A stretch of 64,000 nucleotides of DNA from Chitinophagaceae bacterium (GTDB lineage: Bacteria; Bacteroidota; Bacteroidia; Chitinophagales; Chitinophagaceae), in assembly GCA_947380905.1 (NCBI GenBank), contig CANCSS010000002.1, positions 62,001 to 126,000 on the forward strand. The letters run 5' to 3'. Below are positions 42,380 to 51,089 of this stretch, in pieces. Each line of letters begins with the position of its first letter. Within the stretch, counting starts at the first letter, position 1. The notes under the pieces were generated by a model. It made no database searches, was not told where the DNA came from, and saw only the letters and a list, made by a program, of their open reading frames with translations. A program made the position numbers and the translations under genes.

Positions 42380-43675
42380 TTATATTTTTGAATCCAACCA
42401 TTTTAATCTTATAGCTACTGCATTGCTATGTGCTTGCAAACCTTCGGCTTCTGCCATTTCAATGACTGTAGGGGCAATATTAGTCAACCCTCTTTCTGTA
42501 ATTTGCTGGAAGGTGATTTTTTTTACAAAACTATCCATACTCACACCGCTATAGGCTTTTGCAAATCCATTGGTGGGTAAAGTATGATTGGTGCCACTAG
42601 CATAATCCCCAACTGATTCTGGCGAGTAGTTGCCAATAAAAATAGATCCGGCATTAATGATTTTATCTGCCATTTGTGCTGCATTGTCAATAGATAAAAT
42701 TAAATGTTCTGGTGCATATTCATTGATAAAAGCGATGGCATCCTCGGAATTATTTAATACTATGGCTCTAGAATTTTTCAAAGCTTTTTCTGCTATGTCT
42801 TTTCTAGTCAAAACCGCGCATTGTTGTTCTAATTCTTTTTGTACCGCTTCCACAATAGCAATAGCATTGGCAATGAGCAATACTTGACTGTCTGCTCCAT
42901 GTTCGGCTTGTGATAACAAATCCGCAGCCACAAAAGATGCAATACATGTTTCATCTGCCCAAACACATACTTCACTTGGGCCAGCAGGCATATCAATGGC
43001 GACGCCTGCTTGCTGTATCAATTGTTTTGCAGCAGTGACATATTGATTGCCTGGACCAAATATTTTATTTACTTTAGGAATGGTAGCAGTTCCAAATGCC
43101 ATAGCAGCAATGGCTTGTGCCCCTCCTACGGTATAAATAGAAGTCACTCCTACCAAAGAAGCTGCATATAGGATCGCAGGGTGAATGCTTCCAGACGCAT
43201 TGGGTGGAGAACATAAAATAATTTCCTTACACCCAGCCATTTTTGCTGGAACTCCTAACATTAATACTGTTGAAAATAACGGGGCAGATCCTCCTGGAAT
43301 ATAAATACCCACCTTTTCTATCCCCACCGACTTTCTCCAACACCAAACTCCAGGCATGGTTTCAATTCTTTCTACTTGTTGAATTTGACTTTGATGAAAC
43401 ACTTCAATATTTACCTTCGCCAACTGTATCGCAGTTTTTAAACTTGGCGCCAATTCATTTTCTGCAGCCGCAATTTGTTTGGCATTTAATTTAAATTCTT
43501 TAACCTCTATCTTATCTAGTTCTAAAGTAAAACGCGTTAAGGCCTTGTCTCCATTGGATTTTACTTCATTTAGAATTGATTGTACTTGAGCATACAATTG
43601 AGTTTCCTCCATGACAGGCCTTGCCAATAAAATGGGCCAATCCTTTAAAAGTGGTTCGTTGTAAATTTGAATCAT
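42380..43675 (-). CDS. hisD: Histidinol dehydrogenase
   Basis: The zinc and NAD-dependent enzyme carries out the last two oxidations to histidine. The 431-residue protein has IYIPGGSAPLFSTVLMLGVPA, GGAQAIAAMAFGTATIPKVNKIFGPGNQYV, MPAGPSEVCVWAD, DLLSQAEHGADSQVLL, and EHLILSI and SVGDYASGTNHTLPTNGFA at the C-terminus. Its ATG overlaps the hisG stop by one base (TAATG). Confidence 0.96.
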   Translation of the reverse strand: MIQIYNEPLLKDWPILLARPVMEETQLYAQVQSILNEVKSNGDKALTRFTLELDKIEVKEFKLNAKQIAAAENELAPSLKTAIQLAKVNIEVFHQSQIQQVERIETMPGVWCWRKSVGIEKVGIYIPGGSAPLFSTVLMLGVPAKMAGCKEIILCSPPNASGSIHPAILYAASLVGVTSIYTVGGAQAIAAMAFGTATIPKVNKIFGPGNQYVTAAKQLIQQAGVAIDMPAGPSEVCVWADETCIASFVAADLLSQAEHGADSQVLLIANAIAIVEAVQKELEQQCAVLTRKDIAEKALKNSRAIVLNNSEDAIAFINEYAPEHLILSIDNAAQMADKIINAGSIFIGNYSPESVGDYASGTNHTLPTNGFAKAYSGVSMDSFVKKITFQQITERGLTNIAPTVIEMAEAEGLQAHSNAVAIRLKWLDSKI

Positions 43676-44529
43676 TATAAAATCATTTTTTCAATGGGCA
43701 CTACTAAAATACCTTCTGCACCAGCCAATTTTAATTGTTCGATAATTTCCCAAAAATCACTTTCATCAATAACACTGTGAACACTGCTCCAACCTGGGGT
43801 TGCCAAAGCAATTACCGTAGGACTTTTCATGCCAGGCAATAAAGAGATAATTTTATCTAAATTGGCATTCGGTGCATTTAACAATACATATTTATTTCGT
43901 TTTGCCTTTTTCACAGATTCAATTCTGAATAACAAACGATCTAAAATTTGTGCCGCTTCTTGATCTAAAGCTGGTCTTTTAATCAATACCGCTTGAGAAT
44001 TTAAAATGGTTTCTGCTTCTTTTAACCCATTCATAAATAAGGTAGACCCACTACTTACTAAATCACATATTACATCTGCAAGTCCAATACCAGGCGCAAT
44101 TTCCACACTACCGCTAATTTCATGTATCTCGGCTTGAATTTTATTTTTATTCAAATAAGCTTGCACCAATACGGGATAGCTGGTAGCAATTTTTTTGCCA
44201 GACAAAAAACCTGGGCCGGTAAACGACTCGTTTTTCTTTACCGCAAAACTCAATCTGCATTTTCCAAAACCCAATTCATAGGCTACTTCCACTTTTTTAG
44301 CTTTTTCATACACGACATTCTCCCCTACAAAACCAATATCCGCCACTCCATCTTCTACGTATTGAGGGATATCATCGTCTCGTAAAAAGAACAATTCCAA
44401 TGGGAAATTGGTCGCTTCTGATTTTAACTTGTTTACTCCATTGCCAATATCAATTCCAGATTCTTTTAATAATTTAATTGAATCATCGTGTAATCGTCCC
44501 GATTTCTGAATAGCTAATTTTAAACGCAT
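43675..44529 (-). CDS. hisG: ATP phosphoribosyltransferase (long form)
   Basis: The committed, feedback-inhibited step of histidine synthesis. The 284-residue length and the C-terminal regulatory domain (about 210-284) indicate the long HisG form, which needs no HisZ. KLAIQKSGRLHDDSIKLLKESGI, DIGFVGENVVYE, IATSYPVLVQAYL and ADVICDLVSSGSTL match the catalytic domain. It is the first structural gene of the operon and is preceded by a leader peptide and attenuator. Confidence 0.95.
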   Translation of the reverse strand: MRLKLAIQKSGRLHDDSIKLLKESGIDIGNGVNKLKSEATNFPLELFFLRDDDIPQYVEDGVADIGFVGENVVYEKAKKVEVAYELGFGKCRLSFAVKKNESFTGPGFLSGKKIATSYPVLVQAYLNKNKIQAEIHEISGSVEIAPGIGLADVICDLVSSGSTLFMNGLKEAETILNSQAVLIKRPALDQEAAQILDRLLFRIESVKKAKRNKYVLLNAPNANLDKIISLLPGMKSPTVIALATPGWSSVHSVIDESDFWEIIEQLKLAGAEGILVVPIEKMIL

Positions 44530-44567
44530 CTTATTTTGATTTTATCTTTTTATTACTTGCTTCATTT

Positions 44568-44606
44568 CCTAAAAACTAAAAGGGCTTACTTGATAGTAAG
44601 CCCTTT
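44568..44606 (-). terminator. his operon attenuator hairpin
   Basis: On the minus strand AAAGGGCTTAC pairs perfectly over 11 bases with GTAAGCCCTTT around a six-base loop, followed by TTAGTTTTTAGG. It is an intrinsic terminator 50 bases before hisG. The GCTTAC of its 5' arm is complementary to GTAAGC at 44638-44643, which overlaps the stop of the leader ORF, so an alternative antiterminator can form. Confidence 0.85.
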
Positions 44607-44639
44607 GGTTAAATATAGTTACATACCTACACCCATAGC

Positions 44640-44690
44640 TTACCCCTTAGAGAGTAAATGACAATGATGTGTATGGTGGATGAATAGCAT
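44640..44690 (-). CDS. hisL: his operon leader peptide
   Basis: The 16-codon ORF encodes MLFIHHTHHCHLLSKG and then TAA. Five of the seven codons 5-11 are histidine. A ribosome stalled there for lack of His-tRNA would leave GTAAGC around the stop codon free to pair with the terminator's 5' arm; a ribosome at the stop would cover it. The ATG lies four bases after a TAAATTTG box, so the transcript is probably leaderless. Peptide and hairpins are seen in the sequence; the mechanism is the known his attenuation logic applied here. Confidence 0.86.
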   Translation of the reverse strand: MLFIHHTHHCHLLSKG

Positions 44691-44694
44691 ACTG

Positions 44695-44726
44695 CAAATT
44701 TACAACGCTTTTATAAATTACCCAAC
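44695..44726 (-). promoter_or_regulatory. his operon promoter
   Basis: GTTG (44723-44726), a 20-base spacer and TAAATTTG (44695-44702) on the minus strand fit the Bacteroidota promoter. The divergent GH16 gene has its own box at 44736-44743, so the two promoters lie back to back. Confidence 0.7.
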
Positions 44727-44735
44727 TAAAAAGAA

Positions 44736-44743
44736 TAAATTTG
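44736..44743 (+). promoter_or_regulatory. -7 box of the GH16 gene promoter
   Basis: TAAATTTG on the plus strand fits TAnnTTTG, 50 bases before the chosen ATG at 44794. No -33 element is visible. Confidence 0.45.
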
Positions 44744-44793
44744 ATTAAATTCCCTTGAGAAGGCTTAAATCTATTACACAAACCATTGAATTT

Positions 44794-45645
44794 ATGCGCA
44801 TTTTGACCCTCCCCCTATTTTTCAGCTTCCTATCCTTGCCTTTTTGCTTCCCTATTGAAGCAGCAAAACCAATTGGGAAAAGGGCTACAAAGTCACTGTT
44901 TACCAATTTTCCAAACCAAAAAGGTGCCAGCAAAAAATTGGTATGGTCCGACGAGTTTAATACAGCTGGTTCCATTGATACCAACAAATGGGCTTTTAAT
45001 ATTGGCACTGGTGACGCTGGTTGGGGCAACAATGAATTAGAATATTATACCAAGAACAAAAAAAATGCAAGAATAGAAAAAGGACATTTAATAATTGAAG
45101 CCGTCAAAGAAAAAATAGGTGGCATGGAATATAGCTCGGCAAGATTGCTCACCAAAGGAAAAGCAGCATGGACTTATGGTCGTTTTGAAATAAGAGCAAA
45201 GTTGCCTAAAGGTGTTGGCACTTGGCCTGCCATTTGGATGTTGGGTAGCAATATTGATCAAGTGGGTTGGCCTACTTGTGGGGAAATAGATATTATGGAA
45301 CATGTTGGAAAAAGTTTGAATGAAATCAATTGGTCTGCGCATTCTAAATTGTACAACTGGCCCAAGGGTACTCAAAAAACAGCCAAAGCCATGGTTGATC
45401 ATGTGACCGATTCCTTTCATGTATATACCCTTGATTGGAGTAAATCCGCTTTGCAATTTTATGTAGACAACCAACTTTATCTCACCGTGCCAAATGAAAA
45501 TAAATCAACCGATTACTATCCATTTGTTGCGCCTCAATTTTTGCTTTTAAACTTGGCCATTGGTGGTGGATTTGGCGGTCCAACAATTGACAATAGTATT
45601 TTTCCAGTTCGAATGGAAGTGGATTATGTAAGAGTGTATCAGTAA
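44794..45645 (+). CDS. Secreted GH16 family glucanase (laminarinase-like)
   Basis: The 283-residue protein has a signal peptide (MRILTLPLFFSFLSLPFCF) and a GH16 beta-jelly-roll domain: LVWSDEFNTAGSIDTNKWAFNIG at the start, TYGRFEIRAKLPKGVGTWPAIWMLG, the catalytic E164-I-D-I-M-E169 (nucleophile and acid/base) and YPFVAPQFLLLNLAIGGGFGGP near the end. The layout suits beta-1,3(4)-glucan hydrolysis, though agarase or carrageenase activity within GH16 cannot be excluded. The frame also opens at TTG 44755, but the ATG gives the clean signal peptide. No SusCD pair accompanies it. Confidence 0.88.
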   Translation: MRILTLPLFFSFLSLPFCFPIEAAKPIGKRATKSLFTNFPNQKGASKKLVWSDEFNTAGSIDTNKWAFNIGTGDAGWGNNELEYYTKNKKNARIEKGHLIIEAVKEKIGGMEYSSARLLTKGKAAWTYGRFEIRAKLPKGVGTWPAIWMLGSNIDQVGWPTCGEIDIMEHVGKSLNEINWSAHSKLYNWPKGTQKTAKAMVDHVTDSFHVYTLDWSKSALQFYVDNQLYLTVPNENKSTDYYPFVAPQFLLLNLAIGGGFGGPTIDNSIFPVRMEVDYVRVYQ

Positions 45646-45655
45646 ATAAAACTGC

Positions 45656-46039
45656 TTAATGTAATTCAAACCAAACTGGTTTCTCCTCGGCCCCTTCGGC
45701 ATTGTAATTAAGGAACAACTCTTCTCCTTTTTTTATGTCCTTAATGGTAGTTATACTCATCGTTTCAGCTTCATAATCCATGTCATACCTGCAATTGGGG
45801 TCAATGGCATGATTGTATATAGAAATATATCCCAACCCAATGGCTGCACTTTTATGATCCTCCCCCCATTCAAAAATATAATCATATAATAAAGTCTCTT
45901 CCCATTTTGTTCGCTGAATATTGTCTACAACAATGACAGGCGCTATCTCAATAACAGTGCCGCTTGCAATGCGCTCAGTAGTAAAAACTCCTCGACCTCG
46001 ACTTGGAGATGGGGCAATAGTAAGAATAGGCAGAATCAT
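45656..46039 (-). CDS. Small SET-domain protein
   Basis: The 127-residue protein is a minimal SET domain: SRGRGVFTTERIASGTVIEIAPV (N-SET), YISIYNHAIDPNCRYDMDYEAETMSITTIKDIKKGEELFLNYN, where YNHAIDPNC corresponds to the SAM-binding NHS motif and LNYN to the C-terminal tyrosine motif. Bacterial SET proteins are usually lysine methyltransferases or of unknown target; none can be named. There is no pre- or post-SET region. It ends 10 bases from the convergent GH16 gene. Confidence 0.82.
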   Translation of the reverse strand: MILPILTIAPSPSRGRGVFTTERIASGTVIEIAPVIVVDNIQRTKWEETLLYDYIFEWGEDHKSAAIGLGYISIYNHAIDPNCRYDMDYEAETMSITTIKDIKKGEELFLNYNAEGAEEKPVWFELH

Positions 46040-46084
46040 GCTATAAATATAGGCATCCTTTAGGATTTTTCTTACCTTGCACCC

Positions 46085-47482
46085 ATGTCAGTTGAATTGG
46101 AATCAAAAGAAATTAATTTATCAGAGGTTTTTTTGGATATTTTATCCAAAAATGACATGCATCTATTAAGAGAATTCTTAGATGAACAAAACATCAGTGA
46201 TGTAGTGGAATTGGTGAATGAATTTCCCGAAAACGAAGCTACCATCATTGATAATATGACGGTACATCGTGCGGTAAGTGTTTTTAAAATATTGGACATC
46301 AACCAACAAAAGGACATCATTAAAGAATTGCCAGCTCGTAAAACAGCTAAAATCTTAAATGAACTGCCTCCAGATGACCGTACCGACTTTTTAGAAGAAT
46401 TACCCAAAGCCGCCATTCGAGATTTAATAAAATTATTAGACCCAGAAGAGCGTAAAATTACTTTATCCCTTTTAGGATACCCGGAGGACAGTGTGGGCCG
46501 TTTGATGACGCCCGACTATGTGTATGTTTATCCTCAGTATACAGTGGCGCAAGTCATTGACACCATTCGTAAATACGGAAAGAATTCAGAGACCATTGAT
46601 GTGATTTACATCATTGACGAAAAAGGAGGACTGATAGACGACATTAGAATTAGAGATTTATTATTGGCTAAGCCAGAAGACATTGTTGCGGATATTATTG
46701 ATGGTCGATTTGTAGCATTAAATGTATACGATGACCAAGAGCATGCTAGCCAAGTATTTAAAATGAACAACCGTACTGCTATTCCTGTAGTGGATGACAA
46801 CGATGTATTATTAGGAATTGTAACCATTGATGATATCTTATGGGTAACGAATGAAGAATTTAGCGAGGATATGCAAAAAATGGGAGGTACCGAAGCCTTG
46901 AATGAACCTTATTTGGACATTTCTATCTTTAAGTTGTTTAAAAAAAGAATTACTTGGCTGGTGGTTTTATTTTTTGGTGAAATGTTTACCGCAACTGCCA
47001 TGGGTTATTTTGAAGGAGAAATTAAAAAAGTAACTTTATTAGCACTATTTGTTCCGTTGATTTTATCCAGTGGTGGTAATTCAGGTTCTCAAGCATCTAC
47101 GCTCATAATTCAAGCCATGTCAATTGGCGAAATTACCATTGCCAATTGGTGGAAGATATTAAGAAGAGAAATTACGAGTGGTTTATTATTAGGCGCCGTA
47201 CTTGGTATCATTGGTTTTTTTAGAGTGATGGTTTGGCACAGTATTGCACCAGGTTTGTATGGAGAACATTGGATTTTAATTGCCTTTACAATAGGATTGA
47301 CTTTAATAGGTGTTGTTTTATGGGGAACCATTATGGGATCGATGTTGCCTATATTATTAAAAAGATTGGGCGCTGACCCTGCCGCATCCTCTGCTCCTTT
47401 TGTGGCTACTTTAGTGGATGTTACCGCATTGGTTATTTATTTCACAGTTGCCCTATTAATATTAAGAGGCACTTTACTTTAA
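46085..47482 (+). CDS. mgtE: Magnesium transporter MgtE
   Basis: The 465-residue protein has the MgtE N-domain of helical repeats to about 135 (LPARKTAKILNELPPDDRTDFLEELP), two CBS domains to about 265 that sense Mg2+ (GRLMTPDYVYVYPQYTVAQVIDTI; TAIPVVDDNDVLLGIVTIDDI) and a five-helix channel domain with PLILSSGGNSGSQASTLIIQAMSIGEI and DPAASSAPFVATLVDVTALVIYF. Full length. TACCTTG, a near match to the -7 box, lies five bases before the ATG. It overlaps the convergent acetyltransferase by nine bases. Confidence 0.93.
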   Translation: MSVELESKEINLSEVFLDILSKNDMHLLREFLDEQNISDVVELVNEFPENEATIIDNMTVHRAVSVFKILDINQQKDIIKELPARKTAKILNELPPDDRTDFLEELPKAAIRDLIKLLDPEERKITLSLLGYPEDSVGRLMTPDYVYVYPQYTVAQVIDTIRKYGKNSETIDVIYIIDEKGGLIDDIRIRDLLLAKPEDIVADIIDGRFVALNVYDDQEHASQVFKMNNRTAIPVVDDNDVLLGIVTIDDILWVTNEEFSEDMQKMGGTEALNEPYLDISIFKLFKKRITWLVVLFFGEMFTATAMGYFEGEIKKVTLLALFVPLILSSGGNSGSQASTLIIQAMSIGEITIANWWKILRREITSGLLLGAVLGIIGFFRVMVWHSIAPGLYGEHWILIAFTIGLTLIGVVLWGTIMGSMLPILLKRLGADPAASSAPFVATLVDVTALVIYFTVALLILRGTLL

Positions 47483-48082
47483 TTGCACTTCCAAATTTGT
47501 TTTAAGAGTAGCATTCCATTCTTCTTTTAAGATACTCAACACAATTGAATCTCTTCTTGATCCATTGGGCATAGGTAAATGATTTCTCAACACTCCTTCG
47601 ATGGTACAACCAATTTTTTGCATGGCAGCGATGCTTCTTTTGTTGTTGTTGTCTGCTCTAAATTCTACTCGGTCCAATTTCATTTGATCAAAAGCAAATT
47701 GCAACAATAAAAATTTGCAATGTTGATTGAATCCAGTCCCCCATACTTTTTTGCTATACCAAGTATACCCTAATTGGGTAGTTGCAAAGGTCAATTGCAC
47801 ATCGTAAAAACGAGTAGACCCTACAAAAGTTTTGGTTAATTTATCAAATACAATAAATGGATAAGCCGTTTTTTCGATTCTCGCCTTGATAGCATCTTTA
47901 ATGTAATTTTCTAAATCGGCACTGTCTTTAATAGCAACCAAAGAATAGCTCCAAAGATCAGGTTCTTCCGTCACGTATTTTTCTAGTAAAGAAACATCTG
48001 CAAGCGCAAGTGGCCTTAGTAAAACACGATCGTTTTCTAAAGTATACTCCTGGGTAAAATTAAAATTTTTTAAGGCGCTCAT
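47474..48082 (-). CDS. GNAT family N-acetyltransferase
   Basis: The 202-residue protein follows the RimJ/RimL pattern: NDRVLLRPLALADVSLLEKYV, FVGSTRFYDVQ, TQLGYTWYSKKVWGTGFNQHCKFLLLQFAFDQM (acetyl-CoA site) and VEFRADNNNKRSIAAMQKIGCTIEGVLRNH. Such enzymes acetylate protein N-termini, amino groups or small molecules; the substrate is not evident. Confidence 0.83.
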   Translation of the reverse strand: MSALKNFNFTQEYTLENDRVLLRPLALADVSLLEKYVTEEPDLWSYSLVAIKDSADLENYIKDAIKARIEKTAYPFIVFDKLTKTFVGSTRFYDVQLTFATTQLGYTWYSKKVWGTGFNQHCKFLLLQFAFDQMKLDRVEFRADNNNKRSIAAMQKIGCTIEGVLRNHLPMPNGSRRDSIVLSILKEEWNATLKTNLEVQLK

Positions 48083-48175
48083 TCATTAGATTATAAATGC
48101 TAATTTCGTTAAAAATGTTGAATTAGTGTAGTTCTTGTTCTTGAGTTGAACTTTAATTTATGAACGCAACTTAAT

Positions 48176-48496
48176 ATGGAAATAGATCAAATAAGAGAAT
48201 ATGCCCTCTCTCTTCCGGATACAGAAGAGTGCTTCCCTTTTGGAGAAGAAAATTTAGTGCTAAAGACCCAGGGGAAAATATTTATTATTTTGGATTTGAT
48301 GGCACTGCCTTCAACCATGAATTACAAAGCCAATCCGGAGGACATTATTCTTCAAAGAGAAGCTTATCCCGACGCCATATTCCCTGGCTTTCATATGAAC
48401 AAAAAACATTGGAATACGATGCATCTAAACAGACATGTTCCGTCTGCTACCATTCAAGAAATAGTACATACTTCCTATTCTTTGGTGAGGAAATAG
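48176..48496 (+). CDS. MmcQ/YjbR family protein
   Basis: The 106-residue protein starts IDQIREYALSLPDTEECFPFGEENLVLKTQGKIFII and has YHMNKKHWNTM-like sequence (FHMNKKHWNTMHL) near the end, both marks of the MmcQ/YjbR (DUF1801-like fold) group. Members adopt a CyaY-like or double-wing fold and are sometimes called DNA-binding. Function is unknown. It stands alone between divergent and following genes. Confidence 0.75.
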   Translation: MEIDQIREYALSLPDTEECFPFGEENLVLKTQGKIFIILDLMALPSTMNYKANPEDIILQREAYPDAIFPGFHMNKKHWNTMHLNRHVPSATIQEIVHTSYSLVRK

Positions 48497-48565
48497 CTGT
48501 TTATTGAACTTTACCAGGCCGTTTTTTTGAGCACATTTTTGTTTATCTTTAAATCTGTACCCTTT

Positions 48566-51064
48566 ATGAAAGAAGCAAAGACAACATCAAAGCCTGGTAA
48601 AAAATTGGTCATCGTGATTGGTTCAATGGTGCTATTTTGCGTTTTGCAAATTTCATTCAATGCATTGGCTCAATCAACCGCGCCTTCCTCCAACTCCAAT
48701 GCGTTTTGGGTTTGGCGATGGATGGGAAGATGGCACCCCATGGTCATTCATTTCCCAGTAGCTTTAATTTTATTGGCCACTTTGCTTGAATTTTTTACTT
48801 TAAAAAAATTTACTTCCCCCCTTCGTCCTGCCATTAAATTATTACTTACTATTGGAACCATCACTGCTTTTGTCTCCGCTTTACTGGGATGGATACTTTC
48901 AAAAGAAGGTGGTTATGAAAAAGAAGTTGTAAGTATTCATCAATGGGTGGGTATTGCTACTGCCTGTTTAGCAGGTATGACCTGGATGCTATTAAACAGC
49001 ATTTTGAAAAAAAATCAAACTCAATTTATGATCGCCTACCGCTTTTTATTATTGTTAAGTGGATTGGGTATTTTGGTGGCAGGTCATTATGGAGCTTCTA
49101 TTTCGCATGGCAAGGATTATTTTTCATCTACCCTTCCATGGAGTAAAGATTACGACGCAAGTACCAAAGGAAATTTTGATGTAACTGCTTTTAAAAATGA
49201 TACAGCAAAATTAACCAAACAGCAAGCCATTGAATTAAATATTCAAGTGAGATCCATCTTGGCCCACAACTGTTATAAATGCCATGGTCCAGAAAAAATT
49301 AAAGGAGACCTTAGATTGGACCGTAGAGATATGATTTTTAAAGGTGGAGAAGATGGGCCCGTGATTGTTCCAGGGGACCCTATTGCTAGTGATTTGTTTA
49401 GACGCATTAGTTTGCCTTCCTCAGACAAAGATGCAATGCCTTCAAAAGGTAAAAAATTATCGGAAGCAGCTATTGCGATTATTAAATTCTGGATACAAAA
49501 AGGAGCTCCTTGGCCAGACAGTTCAGAAAAAAGTATTTTTAGAATAGCTGCACTTGCACCAAGGAATCCAGTATTGCCTCCTGTTACCAATGAACTTTCC
49601 AACCCGATTGACAGATGGGTAAATCAATATTTTTTAAAAAATAAAATAGTTTGGCCAAAGGTCGTGGAGGATAAAACTTTTTTTAAAAGAGTTTCCCTAG
49701 ATATTGTTGGCTTGCTACCAAGCCCTGAGGAGCTAGAAAAATTTATTAAAGATACCCGCCCCAATAAAAGAGCCCTATGGATCAGAAAATTATTGGATCA
49801 ACAAGATGATTACGCTACCCATTGGCTTAGCTTTTGGAACGATGCGCTTAGAAATGATTATACAGGCACAGGTTATATTACTGGAGGAAGACACAATATT
49901 ACTGACTGGTTGTATACATCGTTGAAATCAAACAAGCCCTATGATCGTTTTGCTAAAGAACTGCTTAGTCCCAATGATTCGTCCAAAGGTTTTATTGAAG
50001 GAATCAAATGGCGTGGTGTGGTGAATGCAAGTCAAAGAACTGAAATGCAAGCCGCACAAAATGTCTCTCAAATATTTTTAGGGTTAAATTTAAAATGCAC
50101 TTCTTGTCACAATAGTTTTATAAGTGATTGGAAATTGACAGACGCTTATGCATTTGCCAATATTTTTGCGGATAGCTCACTTGAAATTAATAGATGTGAT
50201 AAACCCACGGGTAAATATACTGGCACACGAATGTTATGGACAACATTGGGCACGATTGATAGCAGCGCTACTCGAGCAGTAAAACAATCGCAATTGGCTA
50301 CCCTGATGGTGCAAGCCTCCAATGGAAGATTTTACAGAACCATTGTAAATCGATTGTGGGCTCAAATGATGGGTCGTGGCCTGATAGAGCCTGTAGATGT
50401 GATGGACAATGAACCCTGGGATCAGGACTTGCTAGACTGGATGGCTTTTCAATTTCAGCAAAACAAATCGGACATGAAGGAGTTGCTCTATTTAATAACA
50501 ACCTCTGCCACTTACCAATTGCCTTCTGTTGGATACAAAGATGCCAGCAAAATCTTCGCTCAACAATATCAATTTACAGGCATGTTGCGCAAAAGAATGA
50601 CAGCAGAGCAATTCGCAGATGCGGCTGCTACTATTATAGGTCCTTTGTTTTCTGATTCCATGTTAATGTATCATCCAGCTCCAAGTCAAATTCTTAACAA
50701 GCCCAATTTTGCAAGAGCCGCATTGGTAAGCAATAATCCATTTCTAATTGCATTAGGACGACCCACTAGAGAAACCGTTACTACCAGCAGAGAATCTCAA
50801 TCCAATCTTTTACAAGCACTGGAATTAACCAATGGCGAAAGATTCAACTCCATGATAAAAAAAGGAGCGCAAACCTGGAAATTAAAATATGTTAATTCGG
50901 ATCGCATCATTAAAGAAATTTATGTTCGAGCCTTGGGCAGAGAAGCGCAATTAGCAGAATATCAAATTGCAAAAAAAATACTTGGTGAGCAACCAAGTCC
51001 ATCATCCATTGAGGATTTGTTTTGGGCCATTTTATTATTACCAGAATTTCAAATTATTTATTAA
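48566..51064 (+). CDS. Planctomycete-type cytochrome c protein (PSCyt1-DUF1549-DUF1553)
   Basis: About 832 residues. The N-terminus carries several membrane helices (a DUF2231-like domain; KLVIVIGSMVLFCVLQ, WHPMVIHFPVALILLATLLEFF). A PSCyt1 haem domain follows (NCYKCHGPEKIKGDLRLDRRD), then DUF1549 (FFKRVSLDIVGLLPSPEELEKFI), a second haem-like CTSCHNSFISDWKL, and DUF1553 (RTIVNRLWAQMMGRGLIEPVDVMDNEPW). Such proteins abound in Planctomycetes and occur in some Bacteroidota. The DUF1501 gene starts 25 bases downstream. A TTG start at 48527 is open but ATG is preferred. Function is not established. Confidence 0.82.
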   Translation: MKEAKTTSKPGKKLVIVIGSMVLFCVLQISFNALAQSTAPSSNSNAFWVWRWMGRWHPMVIHFPVALILLATLLEFFTLKKFTSPLRPAIKLLLTIGTITAFVSALLGWILSKEGGYEKEVVSIHQWVGIATACLAGMTWMLLNSILKKNQTQFMIAYRFLLLLSGLGILVAGHYGASISHGKDYFSSTLPWSKDYDASTKGNFDVTAFKNDTAKLTKQQAIELNIQVRSILAHNCYKCHGPEKIKGDLRLDRRDMIFKGGEDGPVIVPGDPIASDLFRRISLPSSDKDAMPSKGKKLSEAAIAIIKFWIQKGAPWPDSSEKSIFRIAALAPRNPVLPPVTNELSNPIDRWVNQYFLKNKIVWPKVVEDKTFFKRVSLDIVGLLPSPEELEKFIKDTRPNKRALWIRKLLDQQDDYATHWLSFWNDALRNDYTGTGYITGGRHNITDWLYTSLKSNKPYDRFAKELLSPNDSSKGFIEGIKWRGVVNASQRTEMQAAQNVSQIFLGLNLKCTSCHNSFISDWKLTDAYAFANIFADSSLEINRCDKPTGKYTGTRMLWTTLGTIDSSATRAVKQSQLATLMVQASNGRFYRTIVNRLWAQMMGRGLIEPVDVMDNEPWDQDLLDWMAFQFQQNKSDMKELLYLITTSATYQLPSVGYKDASKIFAQQYQFTGMLRKRMTAEQFADAAATIIGPLFSDSMLMYHPAPSQILNKPNFARAALVSNNPFLIALGRPTRETVTTSRESQSNLLQALELTNGERFNSMIKKGAQTWKLKYVNSDRIIKEIYVRALGREAQLAEYQIAKKILGEQPSPSSIEDLFWAILLLPEFQIIY

Positions 51065-51089
51065 ATTCATCTATCAATAAATTGTTTTT

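Noticed and set aside
44755..44793. TTG start for the GH16 gene
   Set aside because: The resulting N-terminus would place charged residues ahead of the signal peptide; ATG 44794 gives a clean one.
48527..48565. TTG start for the planctomycete-type cytochrome gene
   Set aside because: ATG 48566 is present and gives a basic segment followed by a membrane helix, so the extra 13 residues are unnecessary.
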